Assembly: GCA_022563285.1 (NCBI GenBank)
Contig: JADFNQ010000070.1
Span: forward strand, 1-6,852
Reading direction: 5' to 3'
DNA from: Chloroflexota bacterium
GTDB lineage: Bacteria > Chloroflexota > Dehalococcoidia > SM23-28-2 > RBG-16-64-32
Length of the DNA: 6,852 bases
A program made the position numbers and the translations under genes. Below, one piece after another: positions 1 through 5,041 of the stretch (its first letter is position 1; each line of letters opens with the position of its first letter). A model generated the notes under the pieces. It was not told where the DNA came from, did not search any database, and worked only from the letters and a program-made list of their open reading frames with translations.

Positions 1-898
1 GGGCGGCGGCTGCGGCCGTCGCGGCGTGACGGCCAGCCACCAGACCGGTGTAGATGCCGCCGCCGGAGAACGGCTTCACCTGGCCGGCGGCGTCGCCCAC
101 CAGGAGGACGTTATCGGCGTAGCTGCGTGGGGCGAAGTCCAGGGGGATGGTGCCCCCGTACATGTGGCACACATCCATCTCCCCGAACAGATCCGGGAAG
201 GCCGCCGCCAGCCGCTTGTAGCAGCGGATGGGCTTGTCCGACCCGTCGCAGCCGATGCCCACGCGCACACGGCCGCCGCCGGTGGGGATGATCCAGCCGA
301 ACCATCGGGGAGCCAGGCGCTGACCGACGAACACGTGCACGAACTCCTCCCGCGGTACCCGCAGACGGCCCTCCAGCCCCAGGCAGTAGACTCGCTCCCG
401 GGGCGGCGCCAGGCCCATGGTACGAGCCACCCGGGAGTGGGCGCCGTCCGCGCCCAGCACCAGCCGGGCGGAGAGCTGGAGATCGCGGCCGTCACGCCGG
501 CAGAGAAGGCGGACGCCTCCGTTCTGCCGCTGGGCCTGAACCATTCGCGCCCTCAATAGCTCAGCGCCGGCGGCCTGGGCCTGCTCGCACAGCAGCTCGT
601 CCAGGCGCACGCGGTCTATGGCCAGTGCGCGTGTCTCCTCGCCACCGACCGCCAGCGAGCCGCCGCTCGCGGTGTGGACGTAGGCGCCGGTGAGGCGATT
701 GGCCACTATCGGCTCCTGGATCTCCGCCTCCTCAAGCGTGCGCGGGCTGATCAGCCCGGAGCAGTGAGACGGCACACCGATGCGCCGGTGCTCCTCAAGA
801 AGCGCCACTCGAAAGCCGTTCGCCGCCAGGTTCCGTGCGGAGCGAGACCCGGCCGGCCCGGCCCCGACTACGGCCACGTCGTAGTCGTACTTTGTCGT
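1..898 (-). CDS. Geranylgeranyl reductase family FAD-dependent oxidoreductase (3' end cut off)
   Basis: The protein is a flavoprotein of the geranylgeranyl reductase family, which saturates isoprenoid chains of lipids, quinones or chlorophyll. The actual substrate here is unknown. About 299 residues are present and the C-terminus lies beyond base 1. Visible motifs are a Rossmann FAD site VAVVGAGPAG at residues 8-17, the family's Cys motif HCSGL at 45-49, the second FAD motif GADGAHSR near 149-156, and the diagnostic GDAAGQVKPFSGGG near 268-281. The frame has no stop from 898 to the edge. No ATG, GTG or TTG sits near the strong AGGAGG (908-903). The codon four bases after it is ACG at 898, giving (M)TKYDYDVAVVG, the usual N-terminus for this family. 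The first standard start is GTG at 877, which has no ribosome site. It lies 10 bases after the CPBP protease gene, probably in one transcript. Family assignment is firm, the start is uncertain. Confidence 0.9.
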
Positions 899-902
899 AA
901 GC

Positions 903-908
903 CCTCCT
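903..908 (-). promoter_or_regulatory. Ribosome binding site that favours the ACG start at 898
   Basis: On the minus strand AGGAGG directly follows the TAG stop of the CPBP gene (911-909) and lies four bases before ACG at 898. It is 25 bases from the first standard in-frame codon, GTG at 877, which is too far for normal initiation. The site therefore argues for ACG initiation or for an ATG changed to ACG, and for translational coupling with the upstream gene. Confidence 0.7.
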
Positions 909-1808
909 CTACATGATCGGAGGCAGCCAGTCAGGCTGCGCCGCAAGCACGGGGATGAACGGCACCAGCAAGAACAGGGTGATGTTCGTGACCCCGTGCG
1001 ACACGCTGACCCCTATTATAGACCCCGTCTTACGTACAACCCACCCGTAGAGGAGAGCGATAAGGAAGACGAACACGATGTCTGTGCCGGACCGGTATCC
1101 GATGTGGAGGATAGCGAATATGACGCTGACGTAGATTATCGCCAGCGGTCCCAGCGCTGCGGTGGCGGTACGCTGGAGGATACCTCTGAAGATGAACTCC
1201 TCCAGGAACCCGGTGGCCAACATCAGCACCAGCGCCGGTATCACGAACCGGCTCAGCGTCAGGCCGTCGATGAGCGGCTCGGGCCGCAGGATGTGATACT
1301 CGGCGAAGCCCAGTACCAGGCCGAACAGGATGACCAGGGGGTGTAGGTGCAGGGCCGGCCAGCCGAGGCTCAGGCCCACATCCCGCGGACGGAGGCCAAC
1401 TCCGGCCATGATGATGAGGGCCGCCACGAACACGGGCAGACCGGCGGCCACGAACCAGTACGTCTCGTCGAAGCGGCCCAGGGGCATGGTCAGGCTGACG
1501 ATGCGGATGAGAGGCACCAGCGCCAGGGCGTAGAGGAGGCGGCTCAGCGGCTGCTTCGCCATAGAGTCGCCTTGGCCCCCGAAGCCGGAGGCGATGAGCA
1601 GGACGGACAGGGTGAGGGCGTGCAGAGCGATACCGGTAAACGGGTTCGTGAAGACGGTGAGAGACTCCGCAACCGCGAACGCGGCCAGGGTTGTGAGGGC
1701 GATCGCCAGCCTGAGGCGGTCGGTGCTGAGCGAGCGGGGGACGGCCGGAGCCGCCAGGCTGGCGCCCAAGGAGCCGCTGCCGGGCTGGGACAGATCGGTC
1801 TGCGTCAT
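909..1808 (-). CDS. CPBP family intramembrane glutamic endopeptidase (Abi/Rce1-like)
   Basis: This is a polytopic inner-membrane protein of 299 residues in the CPBP (CAAX protease and bacteriocin-processing, formerly Abi) family. All three family motifs are intact: EEFIFRG (Glu203, Glu204, Arg208), FAILH with His235, and HGVTN with His271 and Asn275. These residues form the catalytic site in Rce1-type proteases. Hydrophobic segments lie roughly at 35-55, 60-78, 92-108, 116-138, 155-172, 188-202, 220-238, 243-258 and 272-290. The first 30 residues are a Ser/Pro/Ala-rich, probably cytoplasmic tail. The ATG at 1808 is the only good start before Met83, though its ribosome site (GGAAA) is weak. 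It precedes the flavoprotein gene by 10 bases. Bacterial members process peptides or have roles in bacteriocin immunity, envelope regulation or protein export; the substrate here cannot be inferred. Confidence 0.92.
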   Translation of the reverse strand: MTQTDLSQPGSGSLGASLAAPAVPRSLSTDRLRLAIALTTLAAFAVAESLTVFTNPFTGIALHALTLSVLLIASGFGGQGDSMAKQPLSRLLYALALVPLIRIVSLTMPLGRFDETYWFVAAGLPVFVAALIIMAGVGLRPRDVGLSLGWPALHLHPLVILFGLVLGFAEYHILRPEPLIDGLTLSRFVIPALVLMLATGFLEEFIFRGILQRTATAALGPLAIIYVSVIFAILHIGYRSGTDIVFVFLIALLYGWVVRKTGSIIGVSVSHGVTNITLFLLVPFIPVLAAQPDWLPPIM

Positions 1809-1840
1809 TTTCCGATCAGCGGCCCGCCCACTCTAGATGC

Positions 1841-1870
1841 GCATCGCTTCCGCCGTGGCGGAAGCGATGC
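1841..1870 (-). terminator. Perfect 14-bp inverted repeat, possible terminator lacking a U-tract
   Basis: The arms GCATCGCTTCCGCC (1841-1854) and GGCGGAAGCGATGC (1857-1870) are exact complements separated by two bases. In RNA this gives a 13-pair stem with a four-base loop. It lies 56 bases after the stop of the surface-protein gene and 33 bases before the CPBP start. No T-run follows on either strand, so it could be a U-less terminator, an mRNA-stabilising hairpin, or a palindromic protein-binding or repeat element. The flanking GATGC at 1836-1840 extends the left side into a second small palindrome, GATGCGCATC. Confidence 0.55.
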
Positions 1871-1925
1871 GAACGCTGCGAGCTGCAGACCGTGTTCACA
1901 GGGGGCTCATATGGCTGCAGCCCGG

Positions 1926-2471
1926 TTACGCTCTCTTATTTCGGCGCACAATGATGGCGAAGCCGCCGACGAGCGCCGCCGCGCCGATGGCGAGGAACGC
2001 GATCTGCCAGGCCGGCACGCCGGAGCCGGAACCCTCCAGCGCAGGAGCGCCGCCCGTGGTCGGTAGGCCGGACTGGACGGCAACAGTGACCTGCGAGGTC
2101 TTCTCGCCGGACACCGTCTCGATAATGATGTTGCCGGTTGTGCTCCCTGCCGTCAGGACGGCCGTGGCGATGCCGTTGGCGCCGGTAGTGGCCGTGATCT
2201 CCAGGCCACCGTTTGCCCACCGGGCGTCAGTGCCGGGCTGGGAGGTGATGGTGAAGGTCACTTCCACCCCCTCCACGGGGTCGCCGCTGTTGTCCAGGAC
2301 GGTAGCGGTGACGTTACTGGTGGAGCCCGGAGTTGTGGATGCGCCCTCCACGCTGAGGCTGCCTACGGGCGGCGGATAGTTTTGGGCCCGAACTCCCGGG
2401 GCAAGGGCGATCCCTGCCGCCAGTAGAGCCAGGACCAGGACTGCGGCGAGGCTGACTGCTGACTTTCGCAT
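1926..2471 (-). CDS. Secreted Ig-like (Big-1 type) surface protein with LPTTG motif and C-terminal membrane anchor
   Basis: This 181-residue protein is exported and probably held on the cell surface. Residues 1-29 are a signal peptide (MRK, a hydrophobic core, likely cleavage after VRA). Residues about 38-132 resemble a bacterial Ig-like domain of the Big-1/invasin kind, with PVEGVEVTFTI, GANGIATAVLTAG and a final VTVAV strand. LPTTG is at 136-140, a Gly/Ser/Pro spacer at 141-153, a transmembrane helix at 154-175 and a basic tail RRNKRA. The mature part has no cysteine. The start is ATG at 2471 because GGAGGAGGA lies nine bases upstream and the signal peptide begins there. A longer reading from TTG at 2651 would begin inside the predicted -35 box. 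The spacer between LPTTG and the helix is longer than in classic sortase substrates, and no sortase gene is in the window, so covalent wall anchoring is unproven. The partner or ligand is unknown. Confidence 0.85.
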   Translation of the reverse strand: MRKSAVSLAAVLVLALLAAGIALAPGVRAQNYPPPVGSLSVEGASTTPGSTSNVTATVLDNSGDPVEGVEVTFTITSQPGTDARWANGGLEITATTGANGIATAVLTAGSTTGNIIIETVSGEKTSQVTVAVQSGLPTTGGAPALEGSGSGVPAWQIAFLAIGAAALVGGFAIIVRRNKRA

Positions 2472-2570
2472 GGCTTGTATCCTCCTCCTCTGATGCCTCC
2501 TGCCGATAAGGGATCGACGACCCTTAGGGGCCGCCGTGGTCGCCACACGTTGAGCGGGGGAGAGGCTTTC

Positions 2571-2620
2571 GCCGGTCCGGCCTGTCAGTGCCGCGAGGGC
2601 GCCTCGTCTCGTCGAACAGG
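2571..2620 (-). other. Predicted structured 5' leader of the surface protein mRNA
   Basis: At the predicted 5' end of the transcript, CCTGT (2620-2616) can pair with ACAGG (2585-2581), enclosing an inner hairpin CGAGG-CGC-CCTCG (2606-2594). A second short hairpin, GCCGG-A-CCGGC (2581-2571), follows and shares base 2581. I recognise no known riboswitch class. The folding may stabilise the message or affect its translation. Both are inferred from base complementarity only. Confidence 0.3.
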
Positions 2621-2622
2621 CA

Positions 2623-2651
2623 AGACTATGACAGCCCCTGACCGCTGTCAA
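2623..2651 (-). promoter_or_regulatory. Sigma70-like promoter for the surface protein gene
   Basis: On the minus strand a consensus -35 TTGACA (2651-2646) is followed after exactly 17 bases by TAGTCT (2628-2623), which keeps the T, A and final T of the -10 consensus. Transcription would start near 2616, giving a leader of about 145 bases before ATG 2471. The box match is seen directly; activity is inferred. Confidence 0.55.
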
Positions 2652-2666
2652 GGGCGCCGGGGGCCG

Positions 2667-2692
2667 TTCACGGCGCTTTCACGCTATTCACG
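2667..2692. repeat. Three phased TTCACG repeats between divergent promoters, operator candidate
   Basis: TTCACG occurs at 2667-2672, 2678-2683 and 2687-2692, at spacings of 11 and 9 bases, so the copies fall close to one face of the helix. They lie between the -35 boxes of the leftward (2651-2646) and rightward (2713-2718) promoters, where an activator or repressor could act on both. The regulator is not in the window. Confidence 0.35.
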
Positions 2693-2712
2693 GCCTTTTG
2701 GGGCCAATGGCG

Positions 2713-2741
2713 TTGACACCCTATTGGGCGTCTGCTACTTT
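2713..2741 (+). promoter_or_regulatory. Sigma70-like extended -10 promoter for the 78-residue membrane protein
   Basis: Consensus TTGACA (2713-2718), a 17-base spacer, then TACTTT (2736-2741) preceded by TG at 2733-2734 and one base, which makes an extended -10. Transcription would start near 2748, about 48 bases before ATG 2796. The perfect -35, spacing and TGn motif make this the best promoter in the window. Confidence 0.6.
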
Positions 2742-2795
2742 GAGGGGGTTTCCAGGATCGAAACGTTTGGAAGTGGGATTCGGAGGAGGTAGGCA

Positions 2796-3032
2796 ATGAT
2801 ATCGACAGTAACCACCACGACGGTAACGACAGTGACGTTGTTCGGCATCACGGCGCTGCTGGGGCTGGCCGCAGTTCTGATGCTCATCAGCTACCTGGTC
2901 GCCAAGGAGATGCTGAGCGCCAGCTCAAGCCAGCGTCTGCAGATGATCTCTCGCAGGCTGAACATCGCTATCGTACCCCTGCTCCTGGTGTTCGCTGCCA
3001 TCATCGGCGACAAGATAGTCGAAGCCCTCTAG
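2796..3032 (+). CDS. Small two-helix membrane protein of unknown function
   Basis: This is a 78-residue protein I cannot assign to a named family. The N-terminus is an unusual Thr/Val run (STVTTTTVTTVT, residues 3-14). A long hydrophobic helix follows at about 15-36, then a polar, basic loop (KEMLSASSSQRLQMISRRLN, 37-56), then a second helix at about 57-71 with a short tail DKIVEAL. Two positive clusters in the loop suggest it faces the cytoplasm, placing both ends outside. The start is secure: GGAGGAGG (2782-2789) lies six bases before ATG 2796, behind a strong promoter. The gene is divergent from the surface protein and shares its control region, so the two may respond to the same signal. 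A hairpin after the stop suggests it is transcribed alone. The good ribosome site and promoter argue that it is a real gene. Confidence 0.8.
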   Translation: MISTVTTTTVTTVTLFGITALLGLAAVLMLISYLVAKEMLSASSSQRLQMISRRLNIAIVPLLLVFAAIIGDKIVEAL

Positions 3033-3068
3033 CATAGCGTCCTGGCCGCGGTCAGACGTTGCAAGGCG

Positions 3069-3106
3069 CCCCGACATAGGTCAGGGTGCCTTTCCTCATG
3101 TCGGGG
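3069..3106 (+). terminator. Hairpin downstream of the small membrane protein gene
   Basis: CCCCGACAT (3069-3077) pairs perfectly with ATGTCGGGG (3098-3106). The stem can be extended inward by AGG (3078-3080) with CCT (3094-3096), leaving one bulged C at 3097. No T-run follows (ATAATGAG), so it may be a weak or U-less terminator or a stabilising 3' hairpin. The rest of the gap 3033-3187 holds only a 12-base palindrome TGCCCCGGGGCA (3119-3130) and no promoter I would defend. Confidence 0.45.
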
Positions 3107-3187
3107 ATAATGAGCACCTGCCCCGGGGCACGAGGGCTTGTCTACGTGTGTGAGTCTACAGCGGAAACTCACGGTCTGGGTTAGGGC

Positions 3188-3760
3188 GTGCTCCTCTTAG
3201 CGCACGTCGGCTACACAGTGGTTGGAGGCTGGGCGGCCCAGCGCCTGCGCCTCAAAAACACCGTAGACTTCCGGCTGCTGGCCGTTATGGCCGTGCTTCC
3301 GGACATCATCGATAGGACCCTCTTTCTGTTCATTATCCCAGATGCCCAGTCGGGCCGGCTCATAGCCCACACCCTCGCCTTTCAGCTGGCCCTGTTGACG
3401 GCTCTGGTGGTCATCCGCAGGGGCTTCTGGATCTACGGGCTGGCTTCGCTGATGCACCTGGCCTTGGATAGCCAGACGCTTGCCGCAAGTCAGGCCTTGT
3501 GGCCGCTGCTCGGTTCCGGCCTAGAGAACGTACAGATCGGGGGCGGCGAGGCCCCCGGCGCGGGCCAATCATTCGGGGAGCGTGTGCTCGACCGCCTGGA
3601 GGTAGACGGGAGCAACTACACCAGCCTAGATCTGATTGACATCCTGTTCGAGGTCGGTGGCCTGCTTCTCCTGACGGCGTTCGCCATCAGTACGAGGATC
3701 TTCGAGCGGCATCACCTTCTCTCTTTGCTGCTTCGGGGGACCGCCAGCAGGCGGCGCTAG
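3188..3760 (+). CDS. YdjM/DUF457-type membrane-bound metal-dependent hydrolase
   Basis: This is a 190-residue membrane protein resembling the YdjM (DUF457, LexA-binding, membrane-bound putative metal-dependent hydrolase) family. The polar residues expected of a metal site lie in the expected order between hydrophobic segments: His6 in LAHVGY, Asp39 and Asp42 in LPDIIDR, His61 in RLIAHTLAF, and His90 and Asp94 in MHLALDS. Helices are near 1-18, 28-50, 60-76, 80-93 and 151-170. Residues about 110-145 form a more polar loop, and the tail is basic. The start is GTG at 3188: an in-frame TAG at 3182-3184 closes the frame just upstream, and a later start (Met34) would drop His6. Its ribosome site is weak. 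Biochemical function of the family is largely unproven. The gene converges on the LysM gene with a 26-base gap and no clear terminator between them. Confidence 0.75.
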   Translation: MLLLAHVGYTVVGGWAAQRLRLKNTVDFRLLAVMAVLPDIIDRTLFLFIIPDAQSGRLIAHTLAFQLALLTALVVIRRGFWIYGLASLMHLALDSQTLAASQALWPLLGSGLENVQIGGGEAPGAGQSFGERVLDRLEVDGSNYTSLDLIDILFEVGGLLLLTAFAISTRIFERHHLLSLLLRGTASRRR

Positions 3761-3786
3761 GGAGGTCTATCTCGTGGAGGGTCCGC

Positions 3787-4071
3787 TTACGTCGGGATCT
3801 TCAGCACCTGCCCCGGCCGGATGAAGTCCGGGTCCCGCCCGATCACGCTCCTGTTCGCCTCGTACAGCGTCCGCCAGTCGTCCAGGCCGAGGCGAGCCGC
3901 GATAGCCGATAGCGTATCGCCGGCGCGGACGGTGTAGGTGCGCCCGGCTGGGCGGGGCCGTCGTGGGGACGGCCGACGCTTGAGCGCTTCCACATCCGCC
4001 TCCAGGCTGGCCACGCGATCGGTCAGAGCGGTGTGGGCGCTGCTGAGCTGCTGGAACTCCAGACTGGGCAT
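3787..4071 (-). other. Possible internal translation start giving a 94-residue coiled coil-LysM product
   Basis: Inside the LysM gene, AAGGAGGA (4085-4078) sits just ahead of ATG 4071, with seven bases between GGAGG and the ATG. This is better than the site at the annotated start. Translation from here in the same frame would yield [11 protein letters not shown] onward: a coiled coil of about 30 residues, a Pro/Arg linker and the complete LysM domain. It may be a second start, or the remnant start of a separate gene fused to the barrel gene. GAAGGAGG also encodes EGG of the linker, so coincidence is possible. Confidence 0.35.
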
Positions 4072-4914
4072 CTCTGTTCCTCCTTCGGCGGACTCCGCCT
4101 CCTCTGTTTGTGCTTCCCGCCGTTCCGCGGGCCCGGATGGGCCCCCCTCCGGGGGCACGGCTCGGACAGCAGTCCACATCTCCTCGTTCATATGCTCGTA
4201 GGACCAGAAGCTGATGCCCGGCGATCCCCTCGCCGCAGCCTCGCCCGCGAAAGCCTCCAGGTCGGCGGCGGCAGGGTAGGGGACGCCGCGCCCGGCGTAC
4301 AGCCCCGCCACCGGGAACAGTCGCTGCGGCGGCGCTCCCAGCGCCGCGTAGTCCTCGTATGTCCACTGGATCGCTTGCCGGGCCGGCCAGCGGAAGGCGT
4401 TCCAGTAGAGCTGCGGAGCCGCGCCCCGACAATAGCGCTCGAACGCCTCATACGGGAAGGAACGGTGATAGCGGGTGATGGCGAAGCTGCTGTAGTAGAG
4501 GGGGTAGTCGCCGCCTACGCCCTCGCGGACACGGCGGCAGAGCTCCTCGGCGGCCTGCGGCCGGCCCTCGAACTCCGCTTCGACATCGAGGACGAACAAG
4601 TCGGCGCGGCCGTAGGAGACAGTCTCCCCCACCAGGCGGGCCTCGCCGGCGGGGTCGCGGCCGTAGAGGTAGGCCCAACCGCCGACAGCGACCCCCTCCG
4701 CCCTGAGGGCGGCGGCGATCTCCCGCCAGGGGCGGCCCTGATCGAACCAGCGGGGGCCGTCGTGGGCCTTCACCAAGACGCCGCGACAGCCGGCGTCGCG
4801 GAGCCTGGCCGCGATCTTCGCCGGATCGCCGCCGTCGCAGCGGCGCCAGTTCCAGATCCATACCCACTTGCCGGATAGCGCCTGTCCTGAGCTTGTCGAA
4901 GGATCGGTCGTCAT
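3787..4914 (-). CDS. GH25-like TIM-barrel protein with coiled coil and C-terminal LysM domain
   Basis: This 375-residue protein probably binds and may cleave peptidoglycan. Residues about 16-265 look like a glycosidase TIM barrel related to GH25 lysozymes: WVWIWNW at 17-23, the strand VLVKAHDG at 46-53, LDVEAE at 109-114 (a DxE pair like the GH25 catalytic motif, Asp110 and Glu112), [16 protein letters not shown] and SFWSYEHM. A charged low-complexity linker (about 266-281) leads to a predicted coiled coil (284-313), a Pro/Arg linker and a clear LysM domain, [17 protein letters not shown] to PGQVLKIP (327-374). I see no signal peptide or transmembrane helix, so export is unexplained. The first codons contain a genome repeat (4885-4903). 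The ribosome site before ATG 4914 is weak (GGGG). A strong internal ribosome site precedes Met282. The LysM call is firm; the barrel family and catalysis are tentative. Confidence 0.85.
   Translation of the reverse strand: MTTDPSTSSGQALSGKWVWIWNWRRCDGGDPAKIAARLRDAGCRGVLVKAHDGPRWFDQGRPWREIAAALRAEGVAVGGWAYLYGRDPAGEARLVGETVSYGRADLFVLDVEAEFEGRPQAAEELCRRVREGVGGDYPLYYSSFAITRYHRSFPYEAFERYCRGAAPQLYWNAFRWPARQAIQWTYEDYAALGAPPQRLFPVAGLYAGRGVPYPAAADLEAFAGEAAARGSPGISFWSYEHMNEEMWTAVRAVPPEGGPSGPAERREAQTEEAESAEGGTEMPSLEFQQLSSAHTALTDRVASLEADVEALKRRPSPRRPRPAGRTYTVRAGDTLSAIAARLGLDDWRTLYEANRSVIGRDPDFIRPGQVLKIPT
4885..4903 (-). repeat. Dispersed short repeat (STSSGQ/FDKLRTG type) inside the LysM gene start
   Basis: The plus strand reads TCCTGAGCTTGTCGAAGGA, preceded by CCTG (4881-4884). 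I recognise it as a short dispersed repeat that often appears in predicted proteins as FDKLRTG, STSSGQ or VEGLSLS in Chloroflexota-like and other environmental genomes. Here it is read as PSTSSGQ, residues 5-11 of the LysM protein, right before the barrel begins. Only one copy is in the window, so its repeat status rests on memory rather than on this sequence. Confidence 0.6.
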
Positions 4915-4976
4915 CGTGGCCCCATTTTCGGGCCCGCCGCCGGTAGATCAAACCCCCGGACGACAATCGCAAGTAG

Positions 4977-5006
4977 TTGACACAGTACACGGTTGCTGCC
5001 GATACT
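4977..5006 (+). promoter_or_regulatory. Sigma70-like promoter for the alcohol dehydrogenase gene
   Basis: TTGACA (4977-4982) is followed after 18 bases by GATACT (5001-5006), which matches four of six positions of the -10 consensus. Transcription would begin near 5013, giving a leader of about 30 bases with AGAAGGAGG (5029-5037) four bases before ATG 5042. I found no convincing promoter on the minus strand of this gap for the LysM gene. Confidence 0.5.
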
Positions 5007-5041
5007 AAGCGCACGCTCAGTTATCTTCAGAAGGAGGCATC

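Noticed and set aside
76..559. Plus- and minus-strand frames overlapping the left-edge flavoprotein
   Set aside because: The frame running from 898 to the edge carries both FAD motifs and the GDAAGQVKP signature; the others carry none.
1347..2066. Long plus-strand reading frame opposite the CPBP and surface protein genes
   Set aside because: Its composition is Arg/Gly/Ala/Gln-rich without domains, it mirrors the true minus-strand frames, and it spans two genes and the hairpin between them.
2472..2651. A 60-residue N-terminal extension of the surface protein from TTG at 2651
   Set aside because: The TTG is the first half of the predicted -35 box, the extension is Arg-rich without homology, and a signal peptide with an ideal ribosome site begins at 2471.
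3138..3166. TTGTCT with TCTACA as a promoter for the hydrolase gene
   Set aside because: The spacing is only 11 bases and nothing like a -10 box occurs at 16-18 bases.
3113..3816. Shared 14-mer AGCACCTGCCCCGG near 3113 and 3804 as a repeat pair
   Set aside because: The second copy lies in the LysM codons for PGQVL and flanking bases differ at once, so a chance GC-rich match is more likely.
4033..4878. 281-residue plus-strand frame opposite the LysM gene
   Set aside because: It is antisense to a gene with clear LysM and barrel motifs, has no ribosome site, and shows low-complexity Ala/Gly/Arg translation typical of GC-rich shadow frames.
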